From the NCBI RefSeq assembly GCF_001702265.1, contig NZ_MAUE01000026.1, positions 310,001 through 374,000 of the forward strand: a stretch of 64,000 nt of DNA, read 5' to 3'. The notes under the pieces were generated by a model. It searched no databases, was not told where the DNA came from, and was given only the letters and a program-made list of their open reading frames with translations. The position numbers were made by a program, and so were the translations under genes. Every line of letters starts with the position of its first letter. Position 1 is the first letter of the stretch. Of the stretch, positions 24,840 through 34,078 are shown one piece after another. The DNA is from Pseudomonas aylmerensis (GTDB lineage Bacteria > Pseudomonadota > Gammaproteobacteria > Pseudomonadales > Pseudomonadaceae).

Positions 24840-25595
24840 ATGAAACGCATCCTGATCATCGGCATTGGCGCCGGCAACCCTGACTACATCACGATGCAGG
24901 CCGTGAAAGCGCTGAACCGCACCGACGTGTTTTTCCTGATGGACAAGGGCCAGAGCAAGGACAAGCTGATCGACCTGCGCCGCGAGATCTGCGAGACCTA
25001 CATCAACGAGCCTGGTTACCGCTTCGTCGAGGCCGACTGCCCCGAGCGTGTGCGCGGGGATATCGACTACACCACGGCCGTGCAGGACCTCAACCGCGAC
25101 AAGCAGGCGACGTTCGAACGCATGATCAATGAGGAAATGGCTGACGGTGAAGTCGGCGCTTTCCTGGCCTGGGGAGACCCGGCGCTGTACGACAGCACCA
25201 TTCGTATCCTGCAGGCGATCCTGGCCAGTGGCCGTTGCCACTTTGAGTTTGAAGTCATCCCCGGCATCACCAGCGTGCAAGCCCTGGCGGCCCAGCACAA
25301 GGTGGCGCTGAACCGCATCGGCAAGTCCGTCGAAATCACCACCGGGCGCCGTTTGGCCGCAGGGCAGGCGAGTGATGCCGATACCCTGGTGGTAATGCTC
25401 GACGCCGAAGATTCCTACCGCAGCGTGGCGGATCAAGGCCTGGATATTTATTGGGGCGCCTACCTGGGCACGCCGGATGAAATCCTGATCAGCGGCAAGG
25501 TCAGCGAAGTGGCTGGAGAAATTGAACGGGTGCGCAAGGCGGCGCGCCTGGAGAATGGCTGGATCATGGACACTTATTTGTTGCGCAAACCCTGA
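24840..25595 (+). CDS. cobF: Precorrin-6A synthase (deacetylating), CobF
   Basis: 251 residues. A tetrapyrrole methylase with the glycine-rich start ILIIGIGAGNPDYITMQAV, the LAWGDPALYDS loop and the FEVIPGITSVQALAA motif. CobF methylates precorrin-5 at C-1 with loss of the acetyl group in the aerobic cobalamin pathway, using S-adenosylmethionine. Length and the RxxLRR-like and TGRRL segments suit CobF better than other methylases of the pathway. It lies directly after the phosphatase-like gene and is cotranscribed with it. Confidence 0.92.
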   Translation: MKRILIIGIGAGNPDYITMQAVKALNRTDVFFLMDKGQSKDKLIDLRREICETYINEPGYRFVEADCPERVRGDIDYTTAVQDLNRDKQATFERMINEEMADGEVGAFLAWGDPALYDSTIRILQAILASGRCHFEFEVIPGITSVQALAAQHKVALNRIGKSVEITTGRRLAAGQASDADTLVVMLDAEDSYRSVADQGLDIYWGAYLGTPDEILISGKVSEVAGEIERVRKAARLENGWIMDTYLLRKP

Positions 25596-25606
25596 GGTAA
25601 CGTCCC

Positions 25607-26326
25607 ATGCTCAAACTGTTTGCCCTGGCGCTGGCCCTGGTGGCCGGTGCCGCCCAGGCCGATACCAGCCTGCACACCGATTTGCCGCTTTCATACCTGG
25701 AACAGACCCAGGGCGATGCGCGCAACCAGCCACTGGTGATTTTCCTGCACGGGTTCGGCAGCAACGAGGAGGACCTGTTTGGCATCAAGGACGCGCTGCC
25801 CTCCACTTGGACCTACCTGTCGGCCCGTGCGCCGATGCCGGTCGACCCGCATGGTTTTCGCTGGTTTACCAAGACCCCGGGCGACGGCGAGTACAACGGC
25901 GAAACGGCTGATTTGCAGCGCAGCGCCACACTGCTCGAAGACTTCGTGACCCAGGCCACCGCCAAATACCACACCCAGAGTGACCGGGTGTTCCTGGTCG
26001 GTTTCAGCCAGGGTGCGATCATGTCCTACGAGGTGGGCTTGCGTAAGCCTGCGTTGGTGCGTGGGATTGCGGCGTTGAGTGGCAGCGTGTTGCCGGTGCT
26101 CAAGGCCGAGCTGAAGCCGGATGAGCGCCTGAAACAGCTGGCGATCTTTATCGGCCACGGCACCCTGGACCAGGCGCTGCCGTATACGTCGGCGACGCGC
26201 GCGAATGAGGTGCTGACGGGGTTGGGGCTGACGCCGGAGTTTCATGGCTATCCGGGCATGCCGCATACCATCAGCGAGGCGGAGGTGCAGGACCTGAAGG
26301 TTTGGCTGGAAAAAAGCCTGAACTGA
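25607..26326 (+). CDS. Exported carboxylesterase/phospholipase-type alpha/beta hydrolase
   Basis: 239 residues with a signal peptide (LALALVAGAAQAD). Alpha/beta hydrolase of the carboxylesterase/lysophospholipase (Abhydrolase_2) type: VIFLHGFGSNEEDLF oxyanion region, nucleophile in VGFSQGAIMS, aspartate in HGTLDQALPY, and catalytic histidine in GMPHTIS. It starts 11 bases after cobF, so it may share that transcript, but nothing ties it to cobalamin. Substrate unknown, probably a short ester or lipid. Confidence 0.87.
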   Translation: MLKLFALALALVAGAAQADTSLHTDLPLSYLEQTQGDARNQPLVIFLHGFGSNEEDLFGIKDALPSTWTYLSARAPMPVDPHGFRWFTKTPGDGEYNGETADLQRSATLLEDFVTQATAKYHTQSDRVFLVGFSQGAIMSYEVGLRKPALVRGIAALSGSVLPVLKAELKPDERLKQLAIFIGHGTLDQALPYTSATRANEVLTGLGLTPEFHGYPGMPHTISEAEVQDLKVWLEKSLN

Positions 26327-26338
26327 CGTTGGCTAAGT

Positions 26339-26367
26339 GTGGGAGCTGGCTGGCCAGCTCGCACATT
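26339..26367. repeat. REP-type palindrome between convergent genes
   Basis: GAGCTGGC and GCCAGCTC pair around a two-base loop, extended by TGTG and CACA, between the stop codons of the esterase and the secreted-protein gene. It may also act as a bidirectional terminator. Confidence 0.6.
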
Positions 26368-26392
26368 TGTTGGTGGCGTCAGGAAGATCGGT

Positions 26393-26947
26393 TCACTTGC
26401 CGCCGGTGATCTGCTTCACCAACTCCGCATGCCCCTTCACATCATCGGCCCGCGAGATGGCCTGGATCACCAGCAAATGGTTGCCCGAACCGCCGAGGAA
26501 AGTGGAGTTCAAGGTCTTGCCGCCGCCCTGGGTGGCGGTGCTGTCCACCTGGCGCAACCCCAGGCCCTTGAACGTGAGTTTCTTCTCGCTGAGTTTCTTG
26601 AAGTCGGGCAGTGCAGCGGTCTGGTCCTTGACGAAGCCGGCCACGGCGCCGTCGAGGAACTGCGTGTCGTTGTCCTGGATGGTAACCCCGTCGTTACGCA
26701 CGGTTTCGGCGACGATCACCACGCTTTTCGTGGTCTGGTTGGCGTACATCGTGCCTTGGGTGTCGGCGGTGCCATCTTCGGCCTTGCCGGCCGGCAGGGT
26801 GTCGGCGACGTAGGCCTTGGGCAGGCTGAAAGTGAACTTACCGCCCAGGGTGGAGAGGGTTTGCGTGGCAGGCTTGGCAGCAGCGAAGGCGCTGCCGGCG
26901 GTTAGCGCAAGGGCCAGCAGGACGGCGGTCTTGGTGAAAGTGGCCAT
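26393..26947 (-). CDS. Secreted protein of unknown function
   Basis: 184 residues from the ATG at 26947, which has GGAGCG upstream; the frame runs further up but without a better start. Signal peptide (LLALALTAGSAFAA). The mature part is a single ~160-residue domain with LGGKFTFSLPKAYVADTLP, KSVVIVAETVRND and LLVIQAIS; it resembles small Pseudomonas periplasmic proteins of unknown role. No catalytic motif seen. Confidence 0.7.
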   Translation of the reverse strand: MATFTKTAVLLALALTAGSAFAAAKPATQTLSTLGGKFTFSLPKAYVADTLPAGKAEDGTADTQGTMYANQTTKSVVIVAETVRNDGVTIQDNDTQFLDGAVAGFVKDQTAALPDFKKLSEKKLTFKGLGLRQVDSTATQGGGKTLNSTFLGGSGNHLLVIQAISRADDVKGHAELVKQITGGK

Positions 26948-27019
26948 GAAGCGCTCCAGGGATGAACGAAATTGCGGCATATTCTGTCAGAAATTTCGCA
27001 ATATCGTTCATCCGAAGCC

Positions 27020-28828
27020 TTACACCTTGTCGGACTCCTCCTCGAGCCGATCCATCTCAAACAGTCGCGCCAGTTCTGCACGGGCTTCCTGGGCGGTCTG
27101 CATGACCTTGGCCGCATCGTCGTACACCGCGTGTTGGGCGGCGAGGACTTGCAAGTCGTGGTTTTTGAAACGGGTGATGCGCGCATCGGCCTGGGCCTGG
27201 CTCAAGCCCAGGCCCACCAGGGTACGGCGGCTCATTTCCAGGCTGGAGTAGAAGGTCTCGCGCACCGGTGAGGCATCCAGGTCCACCAGGCGGTGCACGT
27301 GCTGGCGGTTACGCGCGCGGGCGATGATCTTCATGTGCGGGTAGAGGCTGCGCACCAGCTCGGCGGTCTTGATGTTGATCTCCGGGTCGTCCATGGCGAT
27401 CACGAAGAATTCCGCCTGGTCGACCTTGGCGGCATGCAGGATTTCCGGGCGTTGCGGGTCGCCATAGAACACCGGCATGCCGCCGAAACTGCGGGTCAGC
27501 TCGATGGTTTCCACCGAAGTGTCGAGGGCGATGAACGAGATGTTCTGCGCACGCAGGATCCGCGCCACGATCTGCCCCATGCGGCCCATGCCGGCGATCA
27601 CCACGCGCGGTGCATCGCTTTCGATGGTGCGGTATTCCTCGGGCACTTCCACCGGCTTGACCTTGGGCTTGAACAGCTTCGGGCACACCAACAGCAGCAG
27701 CGGCGTCACGGCCATGGACAGGGTAATGGTCAGCACCAGGATGTCGTACAGGTGCGGTTCGAACAGGCCCTGGTCGCGACCGATCTTGAACACCACGAAG
27801 GCGAATTCCCCGCCTGCCGCCAGCACCACGCCCAGGCGCAGCGCGCTTTCGCGGTTGAGATCACCGACCATGCGGCCCACGGCGTAGAGCAGCGGCAGCT
27901 TCAGACCGATCAGCAGCAGCGTCAGGCCGATCACCACCAGCGGCGAGCTGAGCAACAGGCTGAGGTTGGCGCCCATGCCCACGCTGATGAAAAACAGCCC
28001 GAGCAGCAGGCCCTTGAACGGCTCGATCTGCGATTCGAGTTCGTGACGGTACTCCGAGTCCGCCAGCAGCAGGCCGGCGAGGAAGGCGCCGAGGGCCATG
28101 GACACGCCCACCAGTTCCATCAACCAGGCGGTGCCGATCACCACCAGCAACGCGGTGGCGGTGGAGACTTCACGCAGGCCGGTCTTGGCGACGATGCGAA
28201 ACACCGGCCGCAACAGGTAGCGGCCGCCGATGATGACCACGGCGATGCTGCCGAGGATCTGCAGCACATGTTGCAGGCCCTGGGCCTCGGTGGTCGGATG
28301 ATCGCTGCCGGCCAGCAGCGGCACCATGGCGATCAGCGGGATTGCGGCAATGTCCTGGAACAACAGGATGGCAAACGCCAGGCGCCCGTGGGGCTGGTTC
28401 AGCTCCTTGCGCTCGGCCAGGCTCTGCAGGCCAAACGCGGTGGACGACAGCGCGAGGCCCAGGCCCAGCACGATCGCGCTGTTCCAGGGCTGGCCAAACA
28501 GCCACAACGCCACGGCCCCCATCACCAGGCCGGTCAACAGCACCTGGGCCAGGCCAACCCCGAACACCGCCTTGCGCATCACCCACAAACGCTTGGGCGA
28601 CAATTCCAGGCCAATGATAAACAGCAGCAGTACCACGCCCAGCTCCGAGAACTGCGCCACGCTTTGCGGATTGCCGACCAAACCCAGCACGGAGGGGCCG
28701 ATGATCACACCGGCAAACAGATAGCCCAGGACCGCACCCAGTTGCAGGCGTTTGGCCAGGGGCACGGTCAGCACGGCGGCGAGCAGGAACACCACGGCTG
28801 CTTGTAACAGGTTGCCTTCATGGGGCAT
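27020..28828 (-). CDS. CPA2-family monovalent cation:proton antiporter with TrkA-N domain (Kef type)
   Basis: 602 residues from the ATG at 28828 (GGAG six bases upstream). The N-terminal ~380 residues hold about twelve membrane helices, including LGVVLLLFIIGLELSPKRLW and FGLQSLAERKELNQPHG, typical of KefB/KefC. After a linker an NAD-binding TrkA-N (RCK) domain begins (VVIAGMGRMGQIVARIL, ~415-530). Such proteins exchange potassium for protons, often gated by glutathione adducts. No ancillary KefF/KefG gene is adjacent. Confidence 0.9.
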   Translation of the reverse strand: MPHEGNLLQAAVVFLLAAVLTVPLAKRLQLGAVLGYLFAGVIIGPSVLGLVGNPQSVAQFSELGVVLLLFIIGLELSPKRLWVMRKAVFGVGLAQVLLTGLVMGAVALWLFGQPWNSAIVLGLGLALSSTAFGLQSLAERKELNQPHGRLAFAILLFQDIAAIPLIAMVPLLAGSDHPTTEAQGLQHVLQILGSIAVVIIGGRYLLRPVFRIVAKTGLREVSTATALLVVIGTAWLMELVGVSMALGAFLAGLLLADSEYRHELESQIEPFKGLLLGLFFISVGMGANLSLLLSSPLVVIGLTLLLIGLKLPLLYAVGRMVGDLNRESALRLGVVLAAGGEFAFVVFKIGRDQGLFEPHLYDILVLTITLSMAVTPLLLLVCPKLFKPKVKPVEVPEEYRTIESDAPRVVIAGMGRMGQIVARILRAQNISFIALDTSVETIELTRSFGGMPVFYGDPQRPEILHAAKVDQAEFFVIAMDDPEINIKTAELVRSLYPHMKIIARARNRQHVHRLVDLDASPVRETFYSSLEMSRRTLVGLGLSQAQADARITRFKNHDLQVLAAQHAVYDDAAKVMQTAQEARAELARLFEMDRLEEESDKV

Positions 28829-29074
28829 TGCGAACTCCAGGATCTTCAAAACCAGTCAACAGGCGGGTATTAGAGCGCTTTTTACATTTCGATAATTGTG
28901 TTTTTGCAGCGAGCTACCGTGCATGGGGCGCCATTTCTATTGCGTAAGCACTATTCCGCCGCCACGCAGGAAGGATGTACAAACAATTTCCCGAGGTTGG
29001 CGGGTGGCAGCTCATCCGGTTTATCTACTAGTTTTCAGGCTCTTGAGTTTATATTCCTTGGATGGCATATTTGC

Positions 29075-29439
29075 ATGAGCTGGGAAATTGAATACACGGA
29101 TGAATTCGGAGCCTGGTGGGAACATCTGGGTGAAAAAGAGCAGGTTTCGGTGTCGGCCAGCGTTGATCTGCTGGGCCTCTTCGGGCCGGGTTTGAGTTTT
29201 CCCCACAGCAGCGACATCAGGGGCTCTCGGCACGGCAACTTGCGAGAACTGCGCATCCAGCACGCGGGGCGGCTTATAGGGTGTTGTACGCGTTTGATCC
29301 GCGACGATGTGCGTTGTTACTGATGGGCGGTGATAAGACCGGGCAACATCGATGGTATGAAACGCACGTCGCCGTGGCAGAAAAGCTGTACGACGTGCAT
29401 GTAGAAATATTGCGTAAAGAGGGCCGTAACCGTGGCTAA
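29075..29439 (+). pseudogene. HigB/RelE-type (Gp49 family) toxin, inactivated by a one-base frameshift
   Basis: The frame begins MSWEIEYTDEFGAWWEHL at 29075 and matches the HigB/Gp49 toxin family to LRELRIQHAGR, then shifts into nonsense and stops at 29321-29323. Inserting one C after about 29272 (CGGCTT to CGGCCTT) restores PYRVLYAFDPRRCALLL and continues to the TAA ending at 29439, giving a 121-residue protein. That end overlaps the antitoxin start, as in intact pairs. A real deletion or a sequencing error would look the same. Confidence 0.8.
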
Positions 29440-29737
29440 GAAATTCGCCGAACTCCAAGCTCGCATGACGCCGCAGGCGCGTGCCGAAGCCGAGCAGTTG
29501 CTTGAGCAACACCTCAAGGAAATGCCGCTGCACGAATTGCGCAAGGCTCAGCAGTTGAGCCAGGAAAGCCTGGCGAAAATATTGAATATCAACCAGGCCG
29601 CCGTCTCCAAAATGGAAAGGCGTACCGACATGTACATCAGTACGTTGCGTGACTACATCCGCGCGATGGGCGGCGAGTTGGAAATTATCGCGACGTTTCC
29701 CGACGGCCAGGTCAAGATCGAAAACTTCGCGTGCTGA
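29432..29737 (+). CDS. XRE-family antitoxin of a HigBA-type module
   Basis: 101 residues starting with GTG at 29432, overlapping the broken toxin. The C-terminal half contains a helix-turn-helix (LRKAQQLSQESLAKILNINQ, AAVSKMERR) and the ending GGELEIIATFPDGQVKI seen in antitoxins of Gp49-type toxins. It should bind its toxin and repress its own promoter. With the toxin frameshifted it may now be a free-standing repressor or antitoxin against related toxins elsewhere. Confidence 0.88.
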   Translation: MAKKFAELQARMTPQARAEAEQLLEQHLKEMPLHELRKAQQLSQESLAKILNINQAAVSKMERRTDMYISTLRDYIRAMGGELEIIATFPDGQVKIENFAC

Positions 29738-29801
29738 AGTCCAGCAGGGTGTTTGGCAATCGCCAGGCCATGCGCCGGGTAGTCGTTAAAGGGCCGCTCT
29801 C

Positions 29802-30698
29802 GTGAATCAGCTTCTCGCCATGCGCGCCTTCGTCCGTGTGGTCGAAACCGGCTCATTCAGCCGTGCGTCCGACCAGTTGGGATTGCCGCGCTCTACCGCC
29901 AGCAAGTTGATCAACGACCTGGAAATGCACCTGGGCATCAAGTTGATGCACCGCACCACGCGCGCGCTGGCGCCGACGTCCGAAGGGCTGGAGTATTACC
30001 GCCATGCCCGGCGCCTGGTGGCAGAGCTGGATGAAGTCGACAGCGCCGTGCGCGGGCAAACCCTCAAGCCCAGCGGCCATTTACGGGTAGACGCACCGGC
30101 GTCGTTCGCCAATTGCCTGTTGATTCCGGCGCTGGTGGATTTTCACCGCGAGTATCCCGATATCACGGTCGCCCTGGGCATCAGTGATCGCTCAGTGAAT
30201 ATCGTGGGGGAGGGGGTTGATTGCGTGATCCGCGCCGGCAAGCTGGAGGACATGGCGATGATCGGTCGCAAGGTCACGGACCTTGAGTACCTCACCTGCG
30301 CTGCGCCGGCTTATCTGGAGCGCCGAGGTGTACCGGTGTCCCCGCAGGACCTGGTGCAACATCACCATAACGTCGGCTATTTCTTCGCCGGCTCGGGCAA
30401 GCCGGAGCCGTTGATTTTCGAGCAGGGCGACACGCGCATCGAGGTGGAAAACTGCGCGTTTTCCACCAACGAGGGCAACGGCCTCAAGGAAATGCTGCTC
30501 GCCGGCCTGGGCGTCGGGCAGCATTTCAAGGCAATCGTGCAGCACTACGTAGAAACCGGCCAACTGGTCAGCGTGTTGCCACACTGGTCACGCCCGGCCA
30601 CACCGCTGCATATTCTTTACCCGCCCAACCGGCACCAGAGCGCGCGGCTCAAGGTATTCGCCGATTGGGTGATGGGTACGTTCGGGGTCAGGGAATGA
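29802..30698 (+). CDS. LysR-type transcriptional regulator (CrgA-like)
   Basis: 298 residues with a GTG start at 29802. The N-terminus MNQLLAMRAFVRVVETGSFS followed by RASDQLGLPRSTASKLINDLE is the classic LysR helix-turn-helix; the effector domain (GHLRVDAPASFANCLLIPAL, LEYLTCAAPAYL) is typical of the large CrgA/AaeR-like subgroup. Its last 11 bases overlap the end of the oppositely oriented RidA gene. Target unknown. Confidence 0.88.
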   Translation: MNQLLAMRAFVRVVETGSFSRASDQLGLPRSTASKLINDLEMHLGIKLMHRTTRALAPTSEGLEYYRHARRLVAELDEVDSAVRGQTLKPSGHLRVDAPASFANCLLIPALVDFHREYPDITVALGISDRSVNIVGEGVDCVIRAGKLEDMAMIGRKVTDLEYLTCAAPAYLERRGVPVSPQDLVQHHHNVGYFFAGSGKPEPLIFEQGDTRIEVENCAFSTNEGNGLKEMLLAGLGVGQHFKAIVQHYVETGQLVSVLPHWSRPATPLHILYPPNRHQSARLKVFADWVMGTFGVRE

Positions 30699-31089
30699 TC
30701 GCGGTCACGCGGATTTCCACGCGCATGGTCGGCAAGCCCAGCGCTTCGACGCCCAGTTGCGTCCAGATCGGCGCATGGTTGGGCATGTACTGGCGGTAGT
30801 GCTTGACCATAGCCTCGTTGACTTCGGGCGGGAAACCGCCGACGTGGTAGGAGTTGACGTGGATCACGTGCTCCCAACTGGCGCCGGCGGTGGCCAGGGT
30901 GCGCTCCAGGTTATGAAACGCCTGGGCGATTTCCTCGCCCAGGTCGGCGGGGATCTGCAATTCATCGTCCCAGCCGCCCTGGCCGGAGGTTTCCACGCGA
31001 TTGCCGACCTTTACCGCTTGCGAGTAGTGCAGGTGCTCGCGCAGGTAGTCGCCATAGCCTGGGGTGACAAAGAATTCGGGCGTGCTCAT
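30688..31089 (-). CDS. RidA/YjgF/Rid family protein
   Basis: 133 residues. Rid pattern with YSQAVKVGNRVETSGQGGWD, FHNLERTLATAGASWEHVIHVNSYHV and the ending GLPTMRVEIRVTAIIP. Rid proteins hydrolyse reactive enamine/imine intermediates; the arginine in VEIRVTAI matches the position that binds substrate carboxylate in active RidA. It follows the EamA gene by 82 bases in the same direction and may be the last gene of the operon that starts at 35903, removing an imine by-product. That link is inferred. Confidence 0.87.
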   Translation of the reverse strand: MSTPEFFVTPGYGDYLREHLHYSQAVKVGNRVETSGQGGWDDELQIPADLGEEIAQAFHNLERTLATAGASWEHVIHVNSYHVGGFPPEVNEAMVKHYRQYMPNHAPIWTQLGVEALGLPTMRVEIRVTAIIP

Positions 31090-31171
31090 GGTGTTTCCTT
31101 GGGTTCAGTACAAGACCGGACCCAGGCTAGAGCACTGGATGGGCGAACAAAATCCCGAATTCATGCCATGA

Positions 31172-32074
31172 CTATCTATCCATATGCACAATCGGCTGCG
31201 GCTCTACAGGTGCCAGGTTCGCCGGCTTGCGATACAGCCCCACGGCCAGCCCGGCGATGATGATGCCGATCGAAATCAGGTTCGGCGTGGAAATACGCTC
31301 GCCGATGATCAGCATCGAACTGGTGATCCCGAACACCGGAATCAGCAACGACAGCGGCGCCACGGTGGACACCGGGTACAGCTTGAGCAGCGAGTTCCAG
31401 CCCCAATAGGCGAAGTGCGTGGCCAGGTACACCTGGAACAGGATGGACAGGATCGCCGTCAGGTCGAGGCTCGCCTGCAGGCTTTCGAACGGCGCACTGC
31501 CGTGCATCAGCCAGGCCGTGAGAAACAGCGGGATCGGTGGGATCAGGCTGGCCCACACCATGAACGAGAAGATCTCCTTGACCCCGGATTTCTTGATGAT
31601 CACGTTGCCCACGCTCCAGGCCACCGCGCTGAGCACGATCAGCATGACCCCGAGTACCGCGTGGTTGCCTTCCTGGGTGGAGATGATCCCCGCCAGGCCG
31701 ATCAGGGCCAGGAGTGCACCGAGCATCTGCGCGCCACGGATTTTTTCCTTGAACAACACAAAGCCCCAACCCATGGTGAAAAACACGCTGAGCTGAATGA
31801 TCAATGAGGCAATGCCGGGGCTCACGCCCACTTGGATCCCGTAGTTGATCACGCCCCACATGCCCAGCCCGAAGATAAAGCCGTAGGCGGCGACATAGCT
31901 GAACTTCACGGCCGGGCGCTTGATGAAGAACACCAGCGGCAAGGCGGCGAGGGCGAAGCGGATACCCGTGAGCACAAACGGATCGATCGAGCGCAGGCCC
32001 AGTTTAGTGATAGGGAAGTTCACCCCCCAGACCAGGGTGACGAGAACGGCGAGTGACAAATGTTTTTTCAGCAT
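31172..32074 (-). CDS. EamA (DMT) family transporter, probable exporter
   Basis: 300 residues from the ATG at 32074 (AAGGAGGG upstream). Ten predicted membrane helices in two EamA repeats, with the N-terminal LVWGVNFPITKLGLRSIDPF and the repeat-end motif TVAPLSLLIPVFGITSSMLIIGE. Close in appearance to the amino-acid/metabolite exporters YdcO/EamA. It follows the amidotransferase gene by 53 bases, so it is the natural candidate for exporting the product of that pathway. Confidence 0.88.
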   Translation of the reverse strand: MLKKHLSLAVLVTLVWGVNFPITKLGLRSIDPFVLTGIRFALAALPLVFFIKRPAVKFSYVAAYGFIFGLGMWGVINYGIQVGVSPGIASLIIQLSVFFTMGWGFVLFKEKIRGAQMLGALLALIGLAGIISTQEGNHAVLGVMLIVLSAVAWSVGNVIIKKSGVKEIFSFMVWASLIPPIPLFLTAWLMHGSAPFESLQASLDLTAILSILFQVYLATHFAYWGWNSLLKLYPVSTVAPLSLLIPVFGITSSMLIIGERISTPNLISIGIIIAGLAVGLYRKPANLAPVEPQPIVHMDR

Positions 32075-32127
32075 GGACCCTCCTTGGGTCAGGCGACGCA
32101 CCGCAATCGCGGTGCGCCGCGTGCAAA

Positions 32128-34032
32128 TCAGTTCAGGGCGAAGCGTTGTTGCATCAGGCACAGCCCGGCCATTTCCATCAGCAGGTTGTCGGCCGAAGCA
32201 CGTTGGGCCGGCGACAGGCTGGGCAGTGTAGCCAGCAAGGCGCGCACTTTACGCGGATCGAAGAACGGTACGTTGCTCAAGGCCGGGCCGCTCAGTACGT
32301 CGTGGATCATTTCGAACAGCTTCGACTGCGGGCTTTCGGACGCCGGCGGCGCGCGGAAGTACTGTTTCTTGCGATCCAGCACCGCCTGCGGCACATACGG
32401 GCGCATGGCTTCGCGCAGCGCGTATTTCTCGGTGGCGCCGCGCACTTTCATGTTCACCGGCAGGCGGCAGGCGGCTTCGATCACCTGGTGGTCCAGCAGC
32501 GGCGGGCGGCCTTCGAGGCTGCCGGCCATTTCCATGCGGTCGCCCAGCGAGGTAAGAACCACGTTTGGCAGGCTGGATTTGGCGACCATGTACAGCGAGC
32601 GGTTGACCGGCTCCCAGCCTTCGAGCGTGCGGGGGCTCAGGCGGTCGTAGAACTGGCGATAGACATCCACGTCGCAGAAGCGCTCGCGGAACTCATCGGT
32701 GTACAGCTGTGCCAGCGGGCCGAACAACGCGGACTGGGTCTGCAGCCACGACACGCCGTGGCCGAGTTCGTCCTGCACCCACTTCACGTCATTCTTGCCG
32801 CCGGGCAGGTAGCGATCTTCGCTGCTATGCAGGCGTCGGGTGAGTTCGGCGATCACCGCCGGGTCCTGGTGTTCGTGGTTGTACAGCAGCATGTCGCGGC
32901 GGTAGTGCGGATAGCCGCCGAAGACTTCGTCGGCGCCTTCGCCGGTCAGCACCGCGCGCATACCCTGGCCCTGCACGAACTTGCACAGCAGGTACTTGGC
33001 CACGCTGTGGGCGTTGGCGAACGGCATCTCGGCGTGCCACAGCGCGTTTTCGAAGTTGTCCGCCATGTCGGAGGAGTTCACGGACAACACGTTGAGGTGG
33101 GCGCGGTTATGCCGGGCGGCCACTTCGGCGTACTGGCGTTCGTCGTAGGCCTGCTCGCCCTCGAAGGACAAGTGGAAGGCCTGCAGGGGCTGGCCGGTCA
33201 GCTCGGTGGCGATGCCCAGCATTGCCGAGGAGTCCAGCCCGCCGCTCAGGCAGACGCCGACCGGTACGTCGGCATGCAGGCGCAGGCGTACGGACTCCTC
33301 GATGGTGCTGCGCAGCGTGTCGATGATCTCGGCTTCACTGCGCTGCTCGGTGGCCTGCGCGTCGGGGAAGTCCCAGTCCCAGTACTGCTCGGTCTGCAGG
33401 CCGCTTTCGTCGGCGATGATCCAGCAACCCGGCTTGACGCTGCGAATATTGTTGAACAGCGTACGGTCGCGCAGGATAAAGCCACGGCTGGCGTAGGCTT
33501 CGTGGTCCCACTGCGCCGGCACACCGGCTGCCAGCAGCGCCTTGATTTCGGAGGCGAAGTACCAGGCGCCTTCATGCTCGGTATAGTACAGCGGCTTGAC
33601 GCCGACCCGGTCACGCACGGCAAACAGTTTTCTGCGCAGGCGATCGAAGATCAGGATGGTGAACTCGCCGCGCAGTTGCTTGAGCCCGCGCACGCCGTGG
33701 CGGCGGTACAGGTGCATGGCGATTTCGCTGTCGGAGGAGGTCTTGAAGCGGCAACCGTAGCCCTCCAGTTCTGCACGAATGCGCTGATAGTCATAGAACT
33801 CGCCGTTGACCATCATCACCAGGTCGCCTTCATCGGCGACGATCGGCTGGGTGCCATTGCCCAGCCCGACCAGGCCCAGGCGTACATACCCGAAAGCGGC
33901 CTGGCCCTTGGGGTCGAACCATTGGCTGGAGCTGTCCGGGCCACGATGATGGATGGCGCGCAGGGCTGCATCGAACATGTTCGGGTTGAACGCACGAGGG
34001 TGTTTGGCAAAGACGCCAATGTATCCACACAT
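32128..34032 (-). CDS. Asparagine-synthetase-type glutamine amidotransferase
   Basis: 634 residues. Cys2 (MCGYIG) heads a class II glutaminase domain (residues 2-~165, with RGPDSS and VMMVNGEFYDY), so ammonia can come from glutamine. The synthetase domain has the PP-loop SGGLDSS at 263-269, then EGADEVFGGYPHYRR and KKQYFRAPPA. The enzyme should adenylate a carboxylate and form an amide. It is longer than AsnB and sits between a diiron oxygenase and an exporter gene, so I take the substrate to be a pathway acid rather than aspartate. N-acetylglutaminylglutamine amide synthetase is an alternative, but its usual partner gene is not here. Confidence 0.85.
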   Translation of the reverse strand: MCGYIGVFAKHPRAFNPNMFDAALRAIHHRGPDSSSQWFDPKGQAAFGYVRLGLVGLGNGTQPIVADEGDLVMMVNGEFYDYQRIRAELEGYGCRFKTSSDSEIAMHLYRRHGVRGLKQLRGEFTILIFDRLRRKLFAVRDRVGVKPLYYTEHEGAWYFASEIKALLAAGVPAQWDHEAYASRGFILRDRTLFNNIRSVKPGCWIIADESGLQTEQYWDWDFPDAQATEQRSEAEIIDTLRSTIEESVRLRLHADVPVGVCLSGGLDSSAMLGIATELTGQPLQAFHLSFEGEQAYDERQYAEVAARHNRAHLNVLSVNSSDMADNFENALWHAEMPFANAHSVAKYLLCKFVQGQGMRAVLTGEGADEVFGGYPHYRRDMLLYNHEHQDPAVIAELTRRLHSSEDRYLPGGKNDVKWVQDELGHGVSWLQTQSALFGPLAQLYTDEFRERFCDVDVYRQFYDRLSPRTLEGWEPVNRSLYMVAKSSLPNVVLTSLGDRMEMAGSLEGRPPLLDHQVIEAACRLPVNMKVRGATEKYALREAMRPYVPQAVLDRKKQYFRAPPASESPQSKLFEMIHDVLSGPALSNVPFFDPRKVRALLATLPSLSPAQRASADNLLMEMAGLCLMQQRFALN

Positions 34033-34078
34033 AAGATTTACTCTATTGAATTTGTATTGGTCAGCGGCACGCTGGTGT

